A program made the translations under genes and the position numbers. The notes under the pieces were generated by a model that saw only the letters and a program-made list of their open reading frames with translations, ran no database searches and had not been told where the DNA came from. From assembly GCA_913060695.1 (NCBI GenBank), contig CAJXUA010000023.1:1-48727 (forward strand): 48,727 nt of DNA. The letters run 5' to 3'. Of this stretch, positions 40,901 through 46,225 are shown piece after piece (the stretch's first letter is position 1; every line of letters begins with the position of its first letter). Source of the DNA: an uncultured Gammaproteobacteria bacterium (GTDB lineage: Bacteria > Pseudomonadota > Gammaproteobacteria > Pseudomonadales > Pseudohongiellaceae).

Positions 40901-40969
40901 GTGGAGGTATTGTCAGGCACCCCAGAAGAACTCGCCGCAAGAGCCAACGCTTGGAGGGCTGGGTCATGA
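28994..40969 (+). CDS. Giant two-partner secretion exoprotein (filamentous haemagglutinin-type TpsA) with YDG repeats
   Basis: This 3991-aa protein starts at GTG 28994 behind AGGAAG. It has a signal (~1-27), then a TPS domain with NRVTGT and the variant motif NSNGI (109-113; NPNGI in classic FHA). A filament region carries GTWLLDPKNISI (~nt 30548). FG-GAP-like beta-propeller repeats follow (~nt 30640-32960, with GFGxxVAxDGD patterns), then an MBG-like domain (~nt 33860-34135), fifteen YDG repeats (~34140-38100) and a ~950-aa Gln/Glu/Ala-rich helical C-terminus with coiled coil (~nt 38330-39030). It is probably exported through the outer membrane by the adjacent FhaC-type transporter and used for adhesion or biofilm. 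No VENN motif or CdiA-type toxin module is seen. Four bases overlap with the transporter gene. Confidence 0.92.
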   Translation: MPPSRYKRLELAVAICAASLSMHSSRAQELPQGADVIHGSVDINIQGQSMQVQQGSQYGIVNWDSFSIGSGSQVNFQNGSGATLNRVTGTEVSQIYGQLTASGSVYLLNSNGIVIGEGGRVLTGGHFIGSTLDIKNSDFLDGGAFTLTGEAYSGVTNLGKISSSGGNVLLAGYTVENRGDISAQQGHAGLIAGTRVEVLTDTSWAHGAFAVKLGDHDSSVSNEGRIDAMVAELRTHNGNIYALAGNNSGLIQATGVRNEGGKVFLTSSAGTVQSSGAISAVNADGTGGAVEISAQAIENYGGVQDVSGSSGGHITLTAEAIISDTTLRANGLAGDGGVIVLEAEQEAMLTSAGELSAQGTQSGGEIAVDGGDGRTILSGVINASGGLQGGRVSLWGESVSMFGGSIIAEGGALGGEVYLGGGWQGSTIWPSAPLLKTSNSQSTYLSEKSHISVDAGLLGKGGTVAAWSDGSTQFAGTITARGGLLGGNGGRVETSGLQGLGVDGDVDASARAAYGVNGTWLLDPKNISIIETAAPLSEFQRVLSQPGFRASGTAWNFGQSVDVSGNTFIVSTDDRTDGGRSSGGVYVFEDGQFAATLTSGLSSAVGFGKTIAIADDFIAVSAPNDYKTVTNSTAQYKGAISFYHRGNGWKNGSTNLITKEYNPYSKEPWDFSTDDWGAALVAGQISSSNVYFYISNPLADLNSLQDAGVVHAYNCYSSSLCGASGSLTAATQVANQQYGTTLAADGDVLAVGNTTGYHASLAANQMDVYLGFNRLGLTISDFSNISSFDVDDRALIVNAGNSFRQIDLSVSAADNTVQAQQSAAWTIAAPLNELWAGSKIAYSDGALLVENAYTSANHSHAIYQKPASGWGACSVSGCAIEQGITLSGLHPYDIALDGDLAIIGQKNWATPDVQAGRASIFVRANGSWQYGDTYSLSTLENNTDFGDAVAIDGDTWVVGDQGPGYNEQGSEGAAYIFENGSLAARLGRRYPRKISGAGTQFGWDVDIDGNTVAVLSSGDVYIFEKGSGWQNGTSNLSAYKFFGNNSVTSLALDNSTLAIGFTRHDQSAPGQVKLFKNTANNWQSALDNVLASLSPSTSENSDGFGIDLDLDGNTLLVGQSSTNTGVTQRAFIFENTSNDWSSATQTILSRGAGAASDVSTGLFGGAVALDGDLAVVGFGAQYGSIQNSSTTGAYVFEKQGSWSASTEPAVRLQVNHSGFGAAVAVDNGLVGVSAFPGDYNVGGAVYLFKKQGAWQDGDNNVIATLAAENGGGSDRSSAGYSLAISGNKVVSGGTPVSAASSTEPWRAAYLFEGPFDLASRFAFGSQSGDTLSLKASSLAGSLSLGTDVLLQANNDINVVDPITVDNSDGDGGKLTLEAGRSILVNASITTDNGDLHLLAGSANANSAYRDSGEARVLVGTDASNNSATLNLGTGDLLISAPDRFENRALTNNIFLFANDDPGVFRVFSTTPDNTGAISPSNLRNDLDISGRDFVYYNRAFDAANPIPSDLPEGSGFFYTVQPSIQVSVGDATITFGEEASTTLNLDSATLGGNAIDAAAYGITPASLSSVVLAGPASSVSTSAGGFAEVGSYTDGLVATVRQNASSGSLFGLDVTAGAPGDLTVNKKPIRAIVDNVTREYGTANPSFTFTFKNLTDDGSGLVTGDTASVFDTPITVTTDAAQDTDVRAQPYDLVLGGGSDNNYEVTLVDGLLTIEQKQLQLTGLTTADRVYNATTDATLSGTAAISPLAGDDISLGGTLTATASFVDKNVGSDKVVTISGLQLNGADAPNYALVLPQLIANITALALSPEGLAAGNRTYDGTTQVALSGTPSITALQGDNLSLNGTVSGSFSDKHAANNKPVMLAGLTLNGADAANYTLNLTNSVFATISPLDLQVTGLVAQDKVYDANTEANTTGTAAVSPIGADDAQLGGTGQFEFADRHVGAGKAVTASGYTLSGTDAGNYTLLQPTGLTASITAKDLLITGLSGQNRVYDGTIDAKMVGNALIAVLGEDDVSLQGSGLAQFADKNTGSDKAISVSGFALSGAQAGNYQLLQPTGLSADITARPLTVTGLTVNPRVYDGTSNVSSTGTAVFGGTVNGDDLSIDSSNFSLSFLDKRVGSDKQISVGGIVLTGADASNYDATDTGLVASITPRFLDLLNVSVADKVYDSTALATLSGGSLTGVLTGDNVSLNTAGRTGSFADKQVGQSKNVSVSGFSLAGIDAANYAINPLSLSANITPFTLNISGLNGDKIYDGTTSTVLQHSGLDAIFAGDEISLVDSAVTASYADKNVGASKAITLNGNFSLSGNDATNYTLNLPAALTGTISKRNITVDGLTIADKVYDGTTEAQISGAGTFGGAIAGDELSINVGQVSLQFADKNAGENKSVAMSGVTLTGADAQNYSAATPTGLTASITPKSLTVSGIAAADKVYDLTTTATLTGAGVLAGSINSDQVSLDESSRSGSFATRHVGEGKAVSVSGLSLTGTDSSNYVIADISGLTATITPANVSLTGLTAVDRLYDATTLVNLTGQSLLDFGTLGTLSSIQDDLSLVGTPVANLANKHVGENKGLTISGVSLGGQDAGNFNLLLPTNLTATITAMNVKVTGVSVADRQYDSSIVATLNGTPIAEFKTGDDVNIGGSPEATFSSKNVGSRLATIKGYGLTGSDAGNYLLQQPDPISASISPFELILQGVVANDKAYDGTTVAPLSGSLSVSALGQDSVLVSGQPVASFASKAVGSQLVTLSGVSLGGADSSNYSFTIPDLTAAITPLTLSVAGITVLDKVYDGTTAATFGGSAVLANVVAGDSVDFDASLIGGSFRDKNVGNGKLVSVEGGGLSGADAGNYLLQLPGSLTASITPKALSITGISAQGREYNGDTSVEVTGGTLDGLVGGDAVALVTGSVSGTMADPNAGNAKPVNVSGFSLSGEGFTNYTLSPVQGVSVDIAQRQLEIAGVQVADKFFDGNTSATVSGGNLQGVLSGDDVGLIGSGISGEFLDPSVGDNKPVLLSGFALTGGAAGNYTLGDAPTATGNIKRELALITDVVPPEVLRAQSENSLDAQRETLTEMVNSQADAVTVVEYEAAAASVFQGVTSAPVNNVILATPPEQRDTFAQAYVAAAQTLQQRQQEYRQQESAYRSEARYLKSLTQTYNQAQRDMQVAAALLPVIESSIAGANAALVSLDANLLEIQEARQRLAEYTQLEEEALNTGRGAEAQQYRDLQAGLQELIDQEDAILQQRAETAALIASQQQELDTTRQSIAELEAQSEVLSQEMSETESEVQLAAERASGLREAIAEASDEMESAREAGAAAYEQRAANIAQSRQEAEAKLNNLQAVAQSDLAQRTASSLVDTDPMVVATLAGREQASAAKNAVGATITQTLGAGALSYAEQLAQQASSGQGLGVNQQQLRDGLVSSVPELSQIQNQYETAMAAQESAMGGIESLFVDGARAATEIFGASGADVESSVLVVAARERMNSRIAQLAGIDLSSVPETDSNGNPIPMVERVALGMLISQGATDLAGAANVGTVGSAASGYQARIDAAVGREFGITPTQALTDPNAALGTAGDLIPTDRDSAIDLAAQMAVARVRLDGVLQDAAMQEAAAQDPTGTLADVNNIEVAAMDAFAETYGQTPEDLLVSYINGLAEDASAAQTPEEMLNLFLETNVPQVGIAQDVIAGIQDGVPPEELLAMVANSNQNRNRVVPLGSREEIATAGRTGLAMQDAAMTQAEVADRTGTLRAANDITGAVDAEFAAVFGGSPQELALDALEDPEAAAGRLLELGEDLFTNPEGATLEAVNVVGTGAVSAANSALNTARNQLEVLAGPLGGVGEALTTIASWGGDIVGGTIDFAGDIFGFGSSGPSDAEIAAAQAFVAQQAQVAAMEQQQAEDQAILAYLEQARVVAESKYRLAIGVEKAKDQVSQYVLNAKVESQRQQEYEVTRQASGEVIREYVQNNLDSEAGAAQRQVEVLSGTPEELAARANAWRAGS
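34140..38100 (+). repeat. Fifteen tandem YDG (MBG-like) protein repeats
   Basis: Fifteen ~88-codon units follow the scheme TGLxxxDKVYDGTT ... LSG ... GDDVSL ... FADKNVGxxK ... VSGxxLxGADAxNY ... ITP. Copy 7 lacks one residue in the opening and copy 10 has a short insertion around its SLLDFGTLGTLSSIQDD segment. Copies are diverged at the DNA level and are not a CRISPR. Confidence 0.9.
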
Positions 40970-42783
40970 GAAACTGTTTATACGCAGTCAGTGGCATCAT
41001 CTTGTTAACGACAACAATGTCCACGTTTGCGCAACAGCAAGATTCAGGTGTTCAGGTGATCGGCCCGCAATCCACTGTAGAGCGCTATGACGCCCCTGTA
41101 TTGCCCGCTGGGTCGGCCGAGGGCCTAATCGATTTTCCATCGCTGATCAGCGCCCCAGGTGCCGATGACGGAATTCAGATAATGTCTGCCTTTGATGCGC
41201 TGACTGTAGAGTTACTAGAAACCGGTGATGAACGCGATGCGGGAGAGTTTGTCAGTTTTGTGGGGCGCAGCAGGGTGCAAGACTCCGAGCGTGGCGTACT
41301 TTATGGGGCAATTCGCGAGTCTTTGTCGGTGTATCAAGGCCTGCCGCTGACGTTGGGAGATGTGCGCTTCATACAACAAGACATCACCGATGCCTACCGC
41401 AGCAGTGGCTATCCATTGTTGTCTGTTATCGTGCCGCCGCAAGAGATTGTAGACAATAGTTTGCGTGTACAAGTCAACGAGTTTCGTTTGGCCGATGTGC
41501 GAGTGAGCTTTGGGCGTGGCGATGGCAACTATAGTGAGAGTGATCCTTTATGGAACGATGCCGATAAAATAAATGCTCGTTTCGAGCCAGTGTTGGAAGA
41601 GCGCATCCTGAGTCAGCGATCTTTGGACGAAGTGGTGTTGCAGCTGAACCGCAGCCCTTTTCGTAGGGCGCGTGTTGTATTTGAGCCAGGCGCCGAACTA
41701 GGGCAGAGCATAGCCAATGTCCAGATCGACGAGGAGCGCCCTTGGAGTATGCAGGCAGGGTATAATAACCATGCGACCGAAAGCTCTGGCACGAATCGTT
41801 ATTCGATCAGCGGCACATTGGGAAATATCTTGGGGGAGAATAACCAGCTCTCACTCAATGGCACTTTTGGTGATCGAATGGATGAGTTCAGCAATTATTC
41901 GGCTGTGCTCACGGTTCCTAATCGTTGGAATCACACCTTTACCTTTAATGCTAATTTTTCGGACACGGCTTCAAGTACTATCCCAGGCATCGACTCAGCC
42001 AGTACTTCGCTGCAACTAACAGCAGATTATCGAGCGCCATTGCGCAGCGGTGACAGTTGGGAGCTAGTGGGCAATATGTCGTTTTCGCTTAAACAGTTCG
42101 AACGGGCTAGTTTATTTGGCGGTACCGAAGTAGGGGGAGCCGAGTATGATGGCGCCCAGCTTAGCACTGGTTTGACACTGAATTTGCAACGAGAATTTAG
42201 TTCCAATCAGATTACTGCGACTGTGCTCAACAGCTTAGAGGGTTTAACTGACCTAAATGATACAGAGAATTTTCGTAGGTTCTATAACAGTGTAGAAGGG
42301 AACCCAGAGTATTCCCACGTCAGCGTTAGCTTTGCCCATATGCAGCAGCTGGGAATCTTTGGCGAGCGCTGGGATGGCTGGCGCAGTGAAACGCAACTCT
42401 CAATGCAGTTTGCAGGAACCGAGTTGGCAGGAAGTGATAATTTTGCATTGGGCGGCCCGAGTATCTTGCGGGCCTATCAAGCCAGTGAGGGAGCTGGAGA
42501 CAGTGGCTGGTTTTTTAACCAGACCTTGCACCTCCCAGCATACAGTGATCCTATACTGTATGGCTTGATACAAAATGTTCAGTGGTCAACCTTCTTAGAG
42601 ACTGGCACAGCGGAATTCGAGAACGGTGGCAATCTAAGCCTGTGGGACGCAGGATTAAGTTTTAGTTTGCAGTTGCGCGGCAATACGAGCTGTAGTTTTA
42701 GCGTGGCCGTGGCCGGAGAAACCACCCTGCAAACTGAATCGGGAGACAGCCGTCTGTTCGCCAGTTGCAACCTCTCTTATTAA
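40966..42783 (+). CDS. ShlB/FhaC/HecB-family TpsB outer-membrane transporter
   Basis: This 605-aa protein has a signal peptide (cleavage near TFA/QQQ), a POTRA-2-like domain (LPLTLGDVRFIQQDITDAYR, then GYPLLSVIVPPQEI), a second POTRA-like stretch (SQRSLDEVVLQLNRSPFRRA) and a C-terminal 16-strand-type barrel (YSISGTLGNILGENNQLSLN onward, with the final aromatic Tyr typical of outer-membrane proteins). It recognises the TPS domain of its cognate exoprotein and exports it. ATG 40966 overlaps the TpsA stop as ATGA, and GGAGG sits 8 nt upstream, so the pair is translationally coupled. The gene order tpsA then tpsB is reversed compared with the fhaC/shlB-first arrangement of many systems. Confidence 0.92.
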   Translation: MRNCLYAVSGIILLTTTMSTFAQQQDSGVQVIGPQSTVERYDAPVLPAGSAEGLIDFPSLISAPGADDGIQIMSAFDALTVELLETGDERDAGEFVSFVGRSRVQDSERGVLYGAIRESLSVYQGLPLTLGDVRFIQQDITDAYRSSGYPLLSVIVPPQEIVDNSLRVQVNEFRLADVRVSFGRGDGNYSESDPLWNDADKINARFEPVLEERILSQRSLDEVVLQLNRSPFRRARVVFEPGAELGQSIANVQIDEERPWSMQAGYNNHATESSGTNRYSISGTLGNILGENNQLSLNGTFGDRMDEFSNYSAVLTVPNRWNHTFTFNANFSDTASSTIPGIDSASTSLQLTADYRAPLRSGDSWELVGNMSFSLKQFERASLFGGTEVGGAEYDGAQLSTGLTLNLQREFSSNQITATVLNSLEGLTDLNDTENFRRFYNSVEGNPEYSHVSVSFAHMQQLGIFGERWDGWRSETQLSMQFAGTELAGSDNFALGGPSILRAYQASEGAGDSGWFFNQTLHLPAYSDPILYGLIQNVQWSTFLETGTAEFENGGNLSLWDAGLSFSLQLRGNTSCSFSVAVAGETTLQTESGDSRLFASCNLSY

Positions 42784-42805
42784 AATCAAGAAAATCAAGG
42801 CGAAA

Positions 42806-42873
42806 ATCAAGGGGTCAGGTTCGTTGATCGGCAAGCCAAAAATTTCATAATCAATTCGCCAATTGTATTTTCA
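42806..42873. repeat. Left-half MITE/REP element beside the RAYT
   Basis: Bases 42806-42873 match the left 68 bases of the 117-119-bp elements at 43381 and 45119 (ATCAAGGGGTCAGGTTCG ... CAATTGTATTTTCA). It is preceded by two degenerate ATCAAG(G) starts. It lies 22 bp after the TpsB stop and forms the upstream border of the RAYT locus. Confidence 0.75.
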
Positions 42874-42940
42874 AACGATTAACGGGACACTGATAACTTT
42901 ACATGCTGGTAGATTAAAAAATACCGACTATTCTGAAAAC

Positions 42941-43402
42941 ATGCCAAGGATCGGTCGCCTCTTTATTCCAGGCGGATGCTATCACCTCATTGGGCGAGGT
43001 TTGGAGAAACGCAATATCTTCGGGAGTTCCGTCGATAAGCGGGATTTCCTGGCTCGGATTGGTGAGCATCTGCAACGAGCGAACTATCAGTGCCTAGCGT
43101 AGGCGCTGATGTCAAATCATTATCATTTTCTTGTGCGTGCTGGCACTAGCCCACTTAGGACGTTATTGGCGCCAGTGCTAGGCGGTTTCGCTGGCCCCTA
43201 CAATCGCCGGCATGGGCGAAGTGGCTATGTTTTTCAGAATCGCTTCACGTCTATTCTTTGTGATGAAGACAACTATCTACTAGAACTGACTAGATATATC
43301 CATTTGAATCCTGTCAGAGCAGGGATCGTCGATACGCTCGAGGCGCTCGACCACTACCGTTGGAGATCAAGGGGTCAGAGATCAAGGGGTCAGGTTCGTT
43401 GA
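42941..43402 (+). pseudogene. REP-associated tyrosine transposase (RAYT, TnpA_REP/Y1 family), interrupted by an in-frame amber codon
   Basis: The reading frame from MPRIGRLFIPGGCYHLIGRG to RYIHLNPVRAGIVDTLEALD is a RAYT: an HUH-type Y1 transposase that acts on REP hairpins. The HUH motif is NHYHFLV and the catalytic-type Tyr lies in the YIHLNPVRAG region. TAG at 43100-43102 splits it, and the same frame resumes at once (CLA-stop-ALMSNHYHF). Related proteins have Trp there, so TGG to TAG is the simplest lesion. The 3' end reads into the flanking palindrome and takes its last residues (SRGQ repeats) and stop from it. It is about 154 codons, full length or slightly short. It is probably inactive unless the amber is suppressed. 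It is flanked by MITE/REP copies on both sides. Confidence 0.85.
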
Positions 43403-43497
43403 TCGGCAAGCTAAAAAATTGATAATAAGTTCGCCAATTGTATTTTCATGCTTAGCTGCTTATCTTGTTCAAAATCAAGGAACCTGACCCCTTGATT
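43381..43497. mobile_element. 117-bp MITE-like element, copy 1
   Basis: Its terminal inverted repeats are ATCAAGGGGTCAGGTTC and GAACCTGACCCCTTGAT. It is preceded by an extra ATCAAGGGGTCAGAG unit (43366-43380) and followed by an extra CCTTGATT. It is almost identical to the copy at 45119 apart from scattered substitutions. It is probably mobilised in trans by a RAYT. Confidence 0.8.
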
Positions 43498-43528
43498 CCC
43501 CCTTGATTCCCAATAACGCGGATATTCA

Positions 43529-45091
43529 TCAGCCGCCGGAAGCCCCACCCAAAACAAACGGATTGAAATCCCGGAGCATAAGAATCATCCAGCCATTGGT
43601 CGCGCCGGTGTGCTGGATGCGTCTCGCCATCCAGCCAAATCCTGTTGGGCCATCCATATTGGCGTATAAATAACCGATCGAACCGTCGGGGTTCGTAACT
43701 TTCAGCGCCTGGACATCGAGCAACATCGAATCGGCATCCCTAGTCAACTCCTGTGCCCAATCCGGATGGCTGGTCCGATAAGCTTTGGCCATTTCTTTGG
43801 CCATAAGCACCGCACCCAACGTCCATTCGCCGGAAAGCATGCCGGTGCCATCGGTGTAACCGACACCTTGCAGCACTCCATCTTGCACCATGCCCGCACG
43901 CTCCTTTGTGTTGTTCCAAATTTTGAATGCGGCACCCTCACCGAACTGCTTATCCACCCACCCTGCTCCCAGCACAGTCAGGCCCCAGGTTTGCACATCC
44001 ACAGCTAGATTTTCATAAGCCACATAGTGAGAGCTTCCATCTGTCCCACGGCTTACAAAGCCTCCAGAGCTGAATATTCCTTGGGCAGGATTGTAAATAC
44101 GCTCTCTAAAATAATCTTCGATGCCCGGGCCTTTGGCGTCGCGGGTGATGAGTTCATCAATGAGCCTGGTTGTGGTCGGCTCTCTTGTGCCAATCGCCTC
44201 TCGCAACATGCGCAGCGCTGCTAAAAGCGAGATATTGTTCTCAGCGGATATTCCTCCTTCCTGCATTCCAGAAGTGCCTGTGGGCGCATAGAAAACTCCT
44301 CCGGTGAGGGCATCCTGCATGACCTCGAAAGTTCTTAATTTACTGACGGCGATACGCATTTCCGGTGCATCCTTCGGAATATGCGCGCCATATTTCAGGT
44401 AGGCAGTTTGCAGCGGGCCGATAATGGTCGCCCATGCATTTTCTCCTAAGACCGGCCGGAAATCGGCTTTATGTAAACCATGTTCAGCTTGAGGAAATCC
44501 TGCTGGCGCCACCGAGCTGTTGCTCAGAGGGTCTATCATGGGTCCGTACATTTCGGATATTGAACGCAAGATAAACGAACCGTCGCCTGTAACACTTTGC
44601 CCGTTATAGGTAAACGCCGGTGATTGGGCCAGGATGCCCAAATCGCCTGACTTTCCGCTTAACAGGCGCTGTGTCTGCGCGTCCACCAATTGTTGATAGG
44701 CAGGATTTGTTTGCAGAGACAGCGCGATCTGCCACACGGCGCCGTCATAGATATTCAAATCATAACGAATCATCAATCTTTCGATAACAGATTCGGGAGC
44801 GTTCTCTCGGCCCTTGTAGATCTCGCGATAATAATCATTGGAGGGCTCTGCATAACTCTTGGGCATCCCGGAGGGCGTGACATTCTGTGCCATCGCTTTG
44901 GCTATAGCCGGGATATCGGCAACAGTAGCCGGTTGAACCTGCGGCGAAGGAGAAATTTGTTGAGGGGCAGCCAATTGGCTTGCTAGTATCGCTGAAAGCC
45001 CAATCGCGATAGCCAGTGTAGGACTGTGAATGTGAGGGATGATTTTGTTCCTTGCCTTGATTCGACTAATATTCCGGCCAGTGTAGCGCAC
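43529..45091 (-). CDS. Secreted protein of unknown function, possibly alpha/alpha-toroid (six-hairpin) fold
   Basis: This protein is up to 520 aa and I do not recognise a characterised family. A hydrophobic segment near residues 28-45 (LAIAIGLSAILASQLA) followed by a Pro/Gln-rich stretch predicts export. The body is helix-rich with evenly spaced aromatic and acidic segments, such as SAENNISLLAALRMLREAIG, YENLAVDVQTWGLTVLGAGW and GEWTLGAVLMAKEMAKAY. This looks like six-hairpin glycosidase-like barrels, but no catalytic residues can be assigned. The listed GTG start has no ribosome site; a start closer to the hydrophobic segment, after AAGGAAC, is possible. The gene is bracketed by MITE copies at 43381 and 45119 and is convergent with the RAYT. 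Confidence 0.65.
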   Translation of the reverse strand: MRYTGRNISRIKARNKIIPHIHSPTLAIAIGLSAILASQLAAPQQISPSPQVQPATVADIPAIAKAMAQNVTPSGMPKSYAEPSNDYYREIYKGRENAPESVIERLMIRYDLNIYDGAVWQIALSLQTNPAYQQLVDAQTQRLLSGKSGDLGILAQSPAFTYNGQSVTGDGSFILRSISEMYGPMIDPLSNSSVAPAGFPQAEHGLHKADFRPVLGENAWATIIGPLQTAYLKYGAHIPKDAPEMRIAVSKLRTFEVMQDALTGGVFYAPTGTSGMQEGGISAENNISLLAALRMLREAIGTREPTTTRLIDELITRDAKGPGIEDYFRERIYNPAQGIFSSGGFVSRGTDGSSHYVAYENLAVDVQTWGLTVLGAGWVDKQFGEGAAFKIWNNTKERAGMVQDGVLQGVGYTDGTGMLSGEWTLGAVLMAKEMAKAYRTSHPDWAQELTRDADSMLLDVQALKVTNPDGSIGYLYANMDGPTGFGWMARRIQHTGATNGWMILMLRDFNPFVLGGASGG

Positions 45092-45118
45092 GAGTTACAG
45101 CTACGCACCAACTGCCTG

Positions 45119-45237
45119 AATCAAGGGGGTCAGGTTCGTTGATCGGCAAGCCAAAAATTTGAAAATAAGTTCGCCAATTGTATTTGCATGCGTAGCTGCT
45201 TATCTTGTTCAAAATCAAGGAACCTGACCCCTTGATT
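45119..45237. mobile_element. ~118-bp MITE-like element, copy 2
   Basis: Its ends are AATCAAGGGGGTCAGG and CCTGACCCCTTGATT, with the same interior as copy 1 (GATCGGCAAGCCAAAAATTT, TTCGCCAATTGTATTTGCAT, TAGCTGCTTATCTTGTTC). It lies just upstream of the secreted-protein gene and just downstream of the cassette-like gene, perhaps within the latter's lost attC site. Confidence 0.8.
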
Positions 45238-45287
45238 CTATGGGTAATCTTCAAGATTCATTTGCGCTGCTCGATGAGAGGTGTGCG

Positions 45288-45497
45288 TTAAAGCATTCCA
45301 AGCCGCCGCATGGATGCTTCAATTAAGGGCCGAACTTCAGGAGGACAAGGTACCTGCCGCGAGCTGGATGATTTTCTGTTATTAGCTTGACGTACAGGAA
45401 GCCCGTTAAGCTCCTTTACGTGCGCTATCCAGCACGTCTTAACAGAGAGATTGTTAGTTTCTTTTACATCATCTTGGATTTGGGAGTATGTGGCCAT
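45288..45497 (-). CDS. Small cassette-type conserved hypothetical protein
   Basis: This 69-aa protein starts MATYSQIQDDVKETNNLSVK and contains KTCWIAHVKELNGLP and PCPPEVRPLIEASMRRLGML. I recognise the pattern from short uncharacterised proteins that recur in bacterial genomes and integron cassettes (CWIAHVKEL, PCPP near the end). The function is unknown. Met at 45497 is chosen as it opens the conserved part; GAGAGGGAATAAGGAA lies upstream. On the minus strand it follows an attC-like site and the gene at 45622, as expected for consecutive cassettes. Confidence 0.75.
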   Translation of the reverse strand: MATYSQIQDDVKETNNLSVKTCWIAHVKELNGLPVRQANNRKSSSSRQVPCPPEVRPLIEASMRRLGML

Positions 45498-45548
45498 TTC
45501 CTTATTCCCTCTCATTTCGTGACGCTGAAGCTGGAGCTCAGCGATGCG

Positions 45549-45614
45549 TACTAACGCTCTTGTTAATGGGCAAACTGCTCAGCAGTTTGTCCGTGATTGA
45601 ACTGATTGTTAGGT
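45549..45614 (-). mobile_element. Integron attC-like recombination site
   Basis: Read on the minus strand, it opens ACCTAAC (RYYYAAC), contains the stem GGACAAACTGC / GCAGTTTGCCC around a TGA loop, then TTAACAAGAGC, and closes GTTAGTA, near-consensus GTTRRRY. At 66 bp it is typical of chromosomal attC sites. It sits between two short co-directional genes, exactly where a cassette junction belongs. No integron integrase lies in the window. Confidence 0.7.
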
Positions 45615-45621
45615 TGCATAT

Positions 45622-45993
45622 TTATTGTGGGCCACCTTTTGAAGATGGATAGGCCATTGGAACTTTGAATGCAATTCTGGATACATTGCTTTGTGATCCA
45701 CTAGATTTGCCCTCTGTGCCGATTCCGATAGTCGCCACGGATATTTTTAATCCACCACCTGTTTCAGTTCCTGACTCAGAGGTAACTGCTACGTCAAACT
45801 CTACGAGTTCCACAAGTGCATCTTTATCGTCGAACGCGGAATTAAGCCTCCCATAGGCTTTCGCATCGTTTGAATACGCTTGTACATTATGCGGATTGAC
45901 TACAGCACCCGTGCCAGCCAGAGCCGTGTTTGCCTCACTGATGCCAGTTGCGATTTGAACCAGTGACTCTCGAACAAACTCTTTTAGATCCAT
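45622..45993 (-). CDS. Cassette-type hypothetical protein, Trypco2-like pattern
   Basis: This 123-aa protein starts MDLKEFVRESLVQIATGISE. It has a central GAVVNPHN and a C-terminal half of alternating strands (LVELVEFDVAVTSESGTETG, GGLKISVATIGIG, VSRIAFKVPMAYP). The layout, an N-terminal helix then a VEFDVxV strand, a GG turn and a final xFxVP strand, resembles trypsin-co-occurring-type domains, but this is only a pattern match and the function is unknown. Met at 45993 is preceded by GGAGGGTCAT, a strong ribosome site; the longer frame to 46011 is unlikely. It lies immediately before the attC-like site on the minus strand. Confidence 0.7.
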   Translation of the reverse strand: MDLKEFVRESLVQIATGISEANTALAGTGAVVNPHNVQAYSNDAKAYGRLNSAFDDKDALVELVEFDVAVTSESGTETGGGLKISVATIGIGTEGKSSGSQSNVSRIAFKVPMAYPSSKGGPQ

Positions 45994-46017
45994 ATGACCC
46001 TCCGTGTGCACTTCGTC

Positions 46018-46087
46018 AACCTAACATTTGTATAACAGGCATGCTCGGTTTCTCAGATATGCGTGCGGGCACACATCTCCCGTTATT
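46018..46087 (-). mobile_element. Possible degenerate attC site
   Basis: On the minus strand it ends CTGTTATACAAATGTTAGGT, matching the right end of attC sites (GTTRRRY core). It contains the arms ATGTGTG and CGCACGCAT. The opening side (AAATAAC) is off consensus. Its position just upstream of the cassette-type gene fits a cassette border. The call is tentative. Confidence 0.35.
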
Positions 46088-46092
46088 TGAAT

Positions 46093-46225
46093 GGGATCTA
46101 ATGATATTTAGGGATGAAATACAACAACTAATTCCACAACACTCGGGATGACACCTCGCCCATGTGTGCGTGCACATAATTGGGTAAATCAGACTGCTCG
46201 GTTTCGAAATTCAGAATGCCCGGCC
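46093..46225. repeat. ~135-bp diverged direct repeat, copy A
   Basis: It aligns with 48548-48682 over its length. Shared blocks are GGGA/ATCTAAT, AATTACAA/AATACAACAA with TATTCCAC/AATTCCAC, TCGCCCATG, and ATCAGACTGCTCGGT. A further partial match (GCTCGGTTTCTCAGATATGC) starts near 46040. It lies downstream of the DUF885 gene. Its nature is unknown. Confidence 0.65.

Noticed and set aside
38100-40969. Contact-dependent inhibition toxin at the TpsA C-terminus with an immunity gene
   Set aside because: No VENN motif or compact nuclease-like end; the tail is long helix, and the next gene is the TpsB transporter, not a small immunity gene.
43100-43102. Programmed readthrough or selenocysteine/pyrrolysine at the RAYT stop
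   Set aside because: The codon is TAG at a usual Trp position with no recoding signal visible; a simple nonsense mutation is sufficient.
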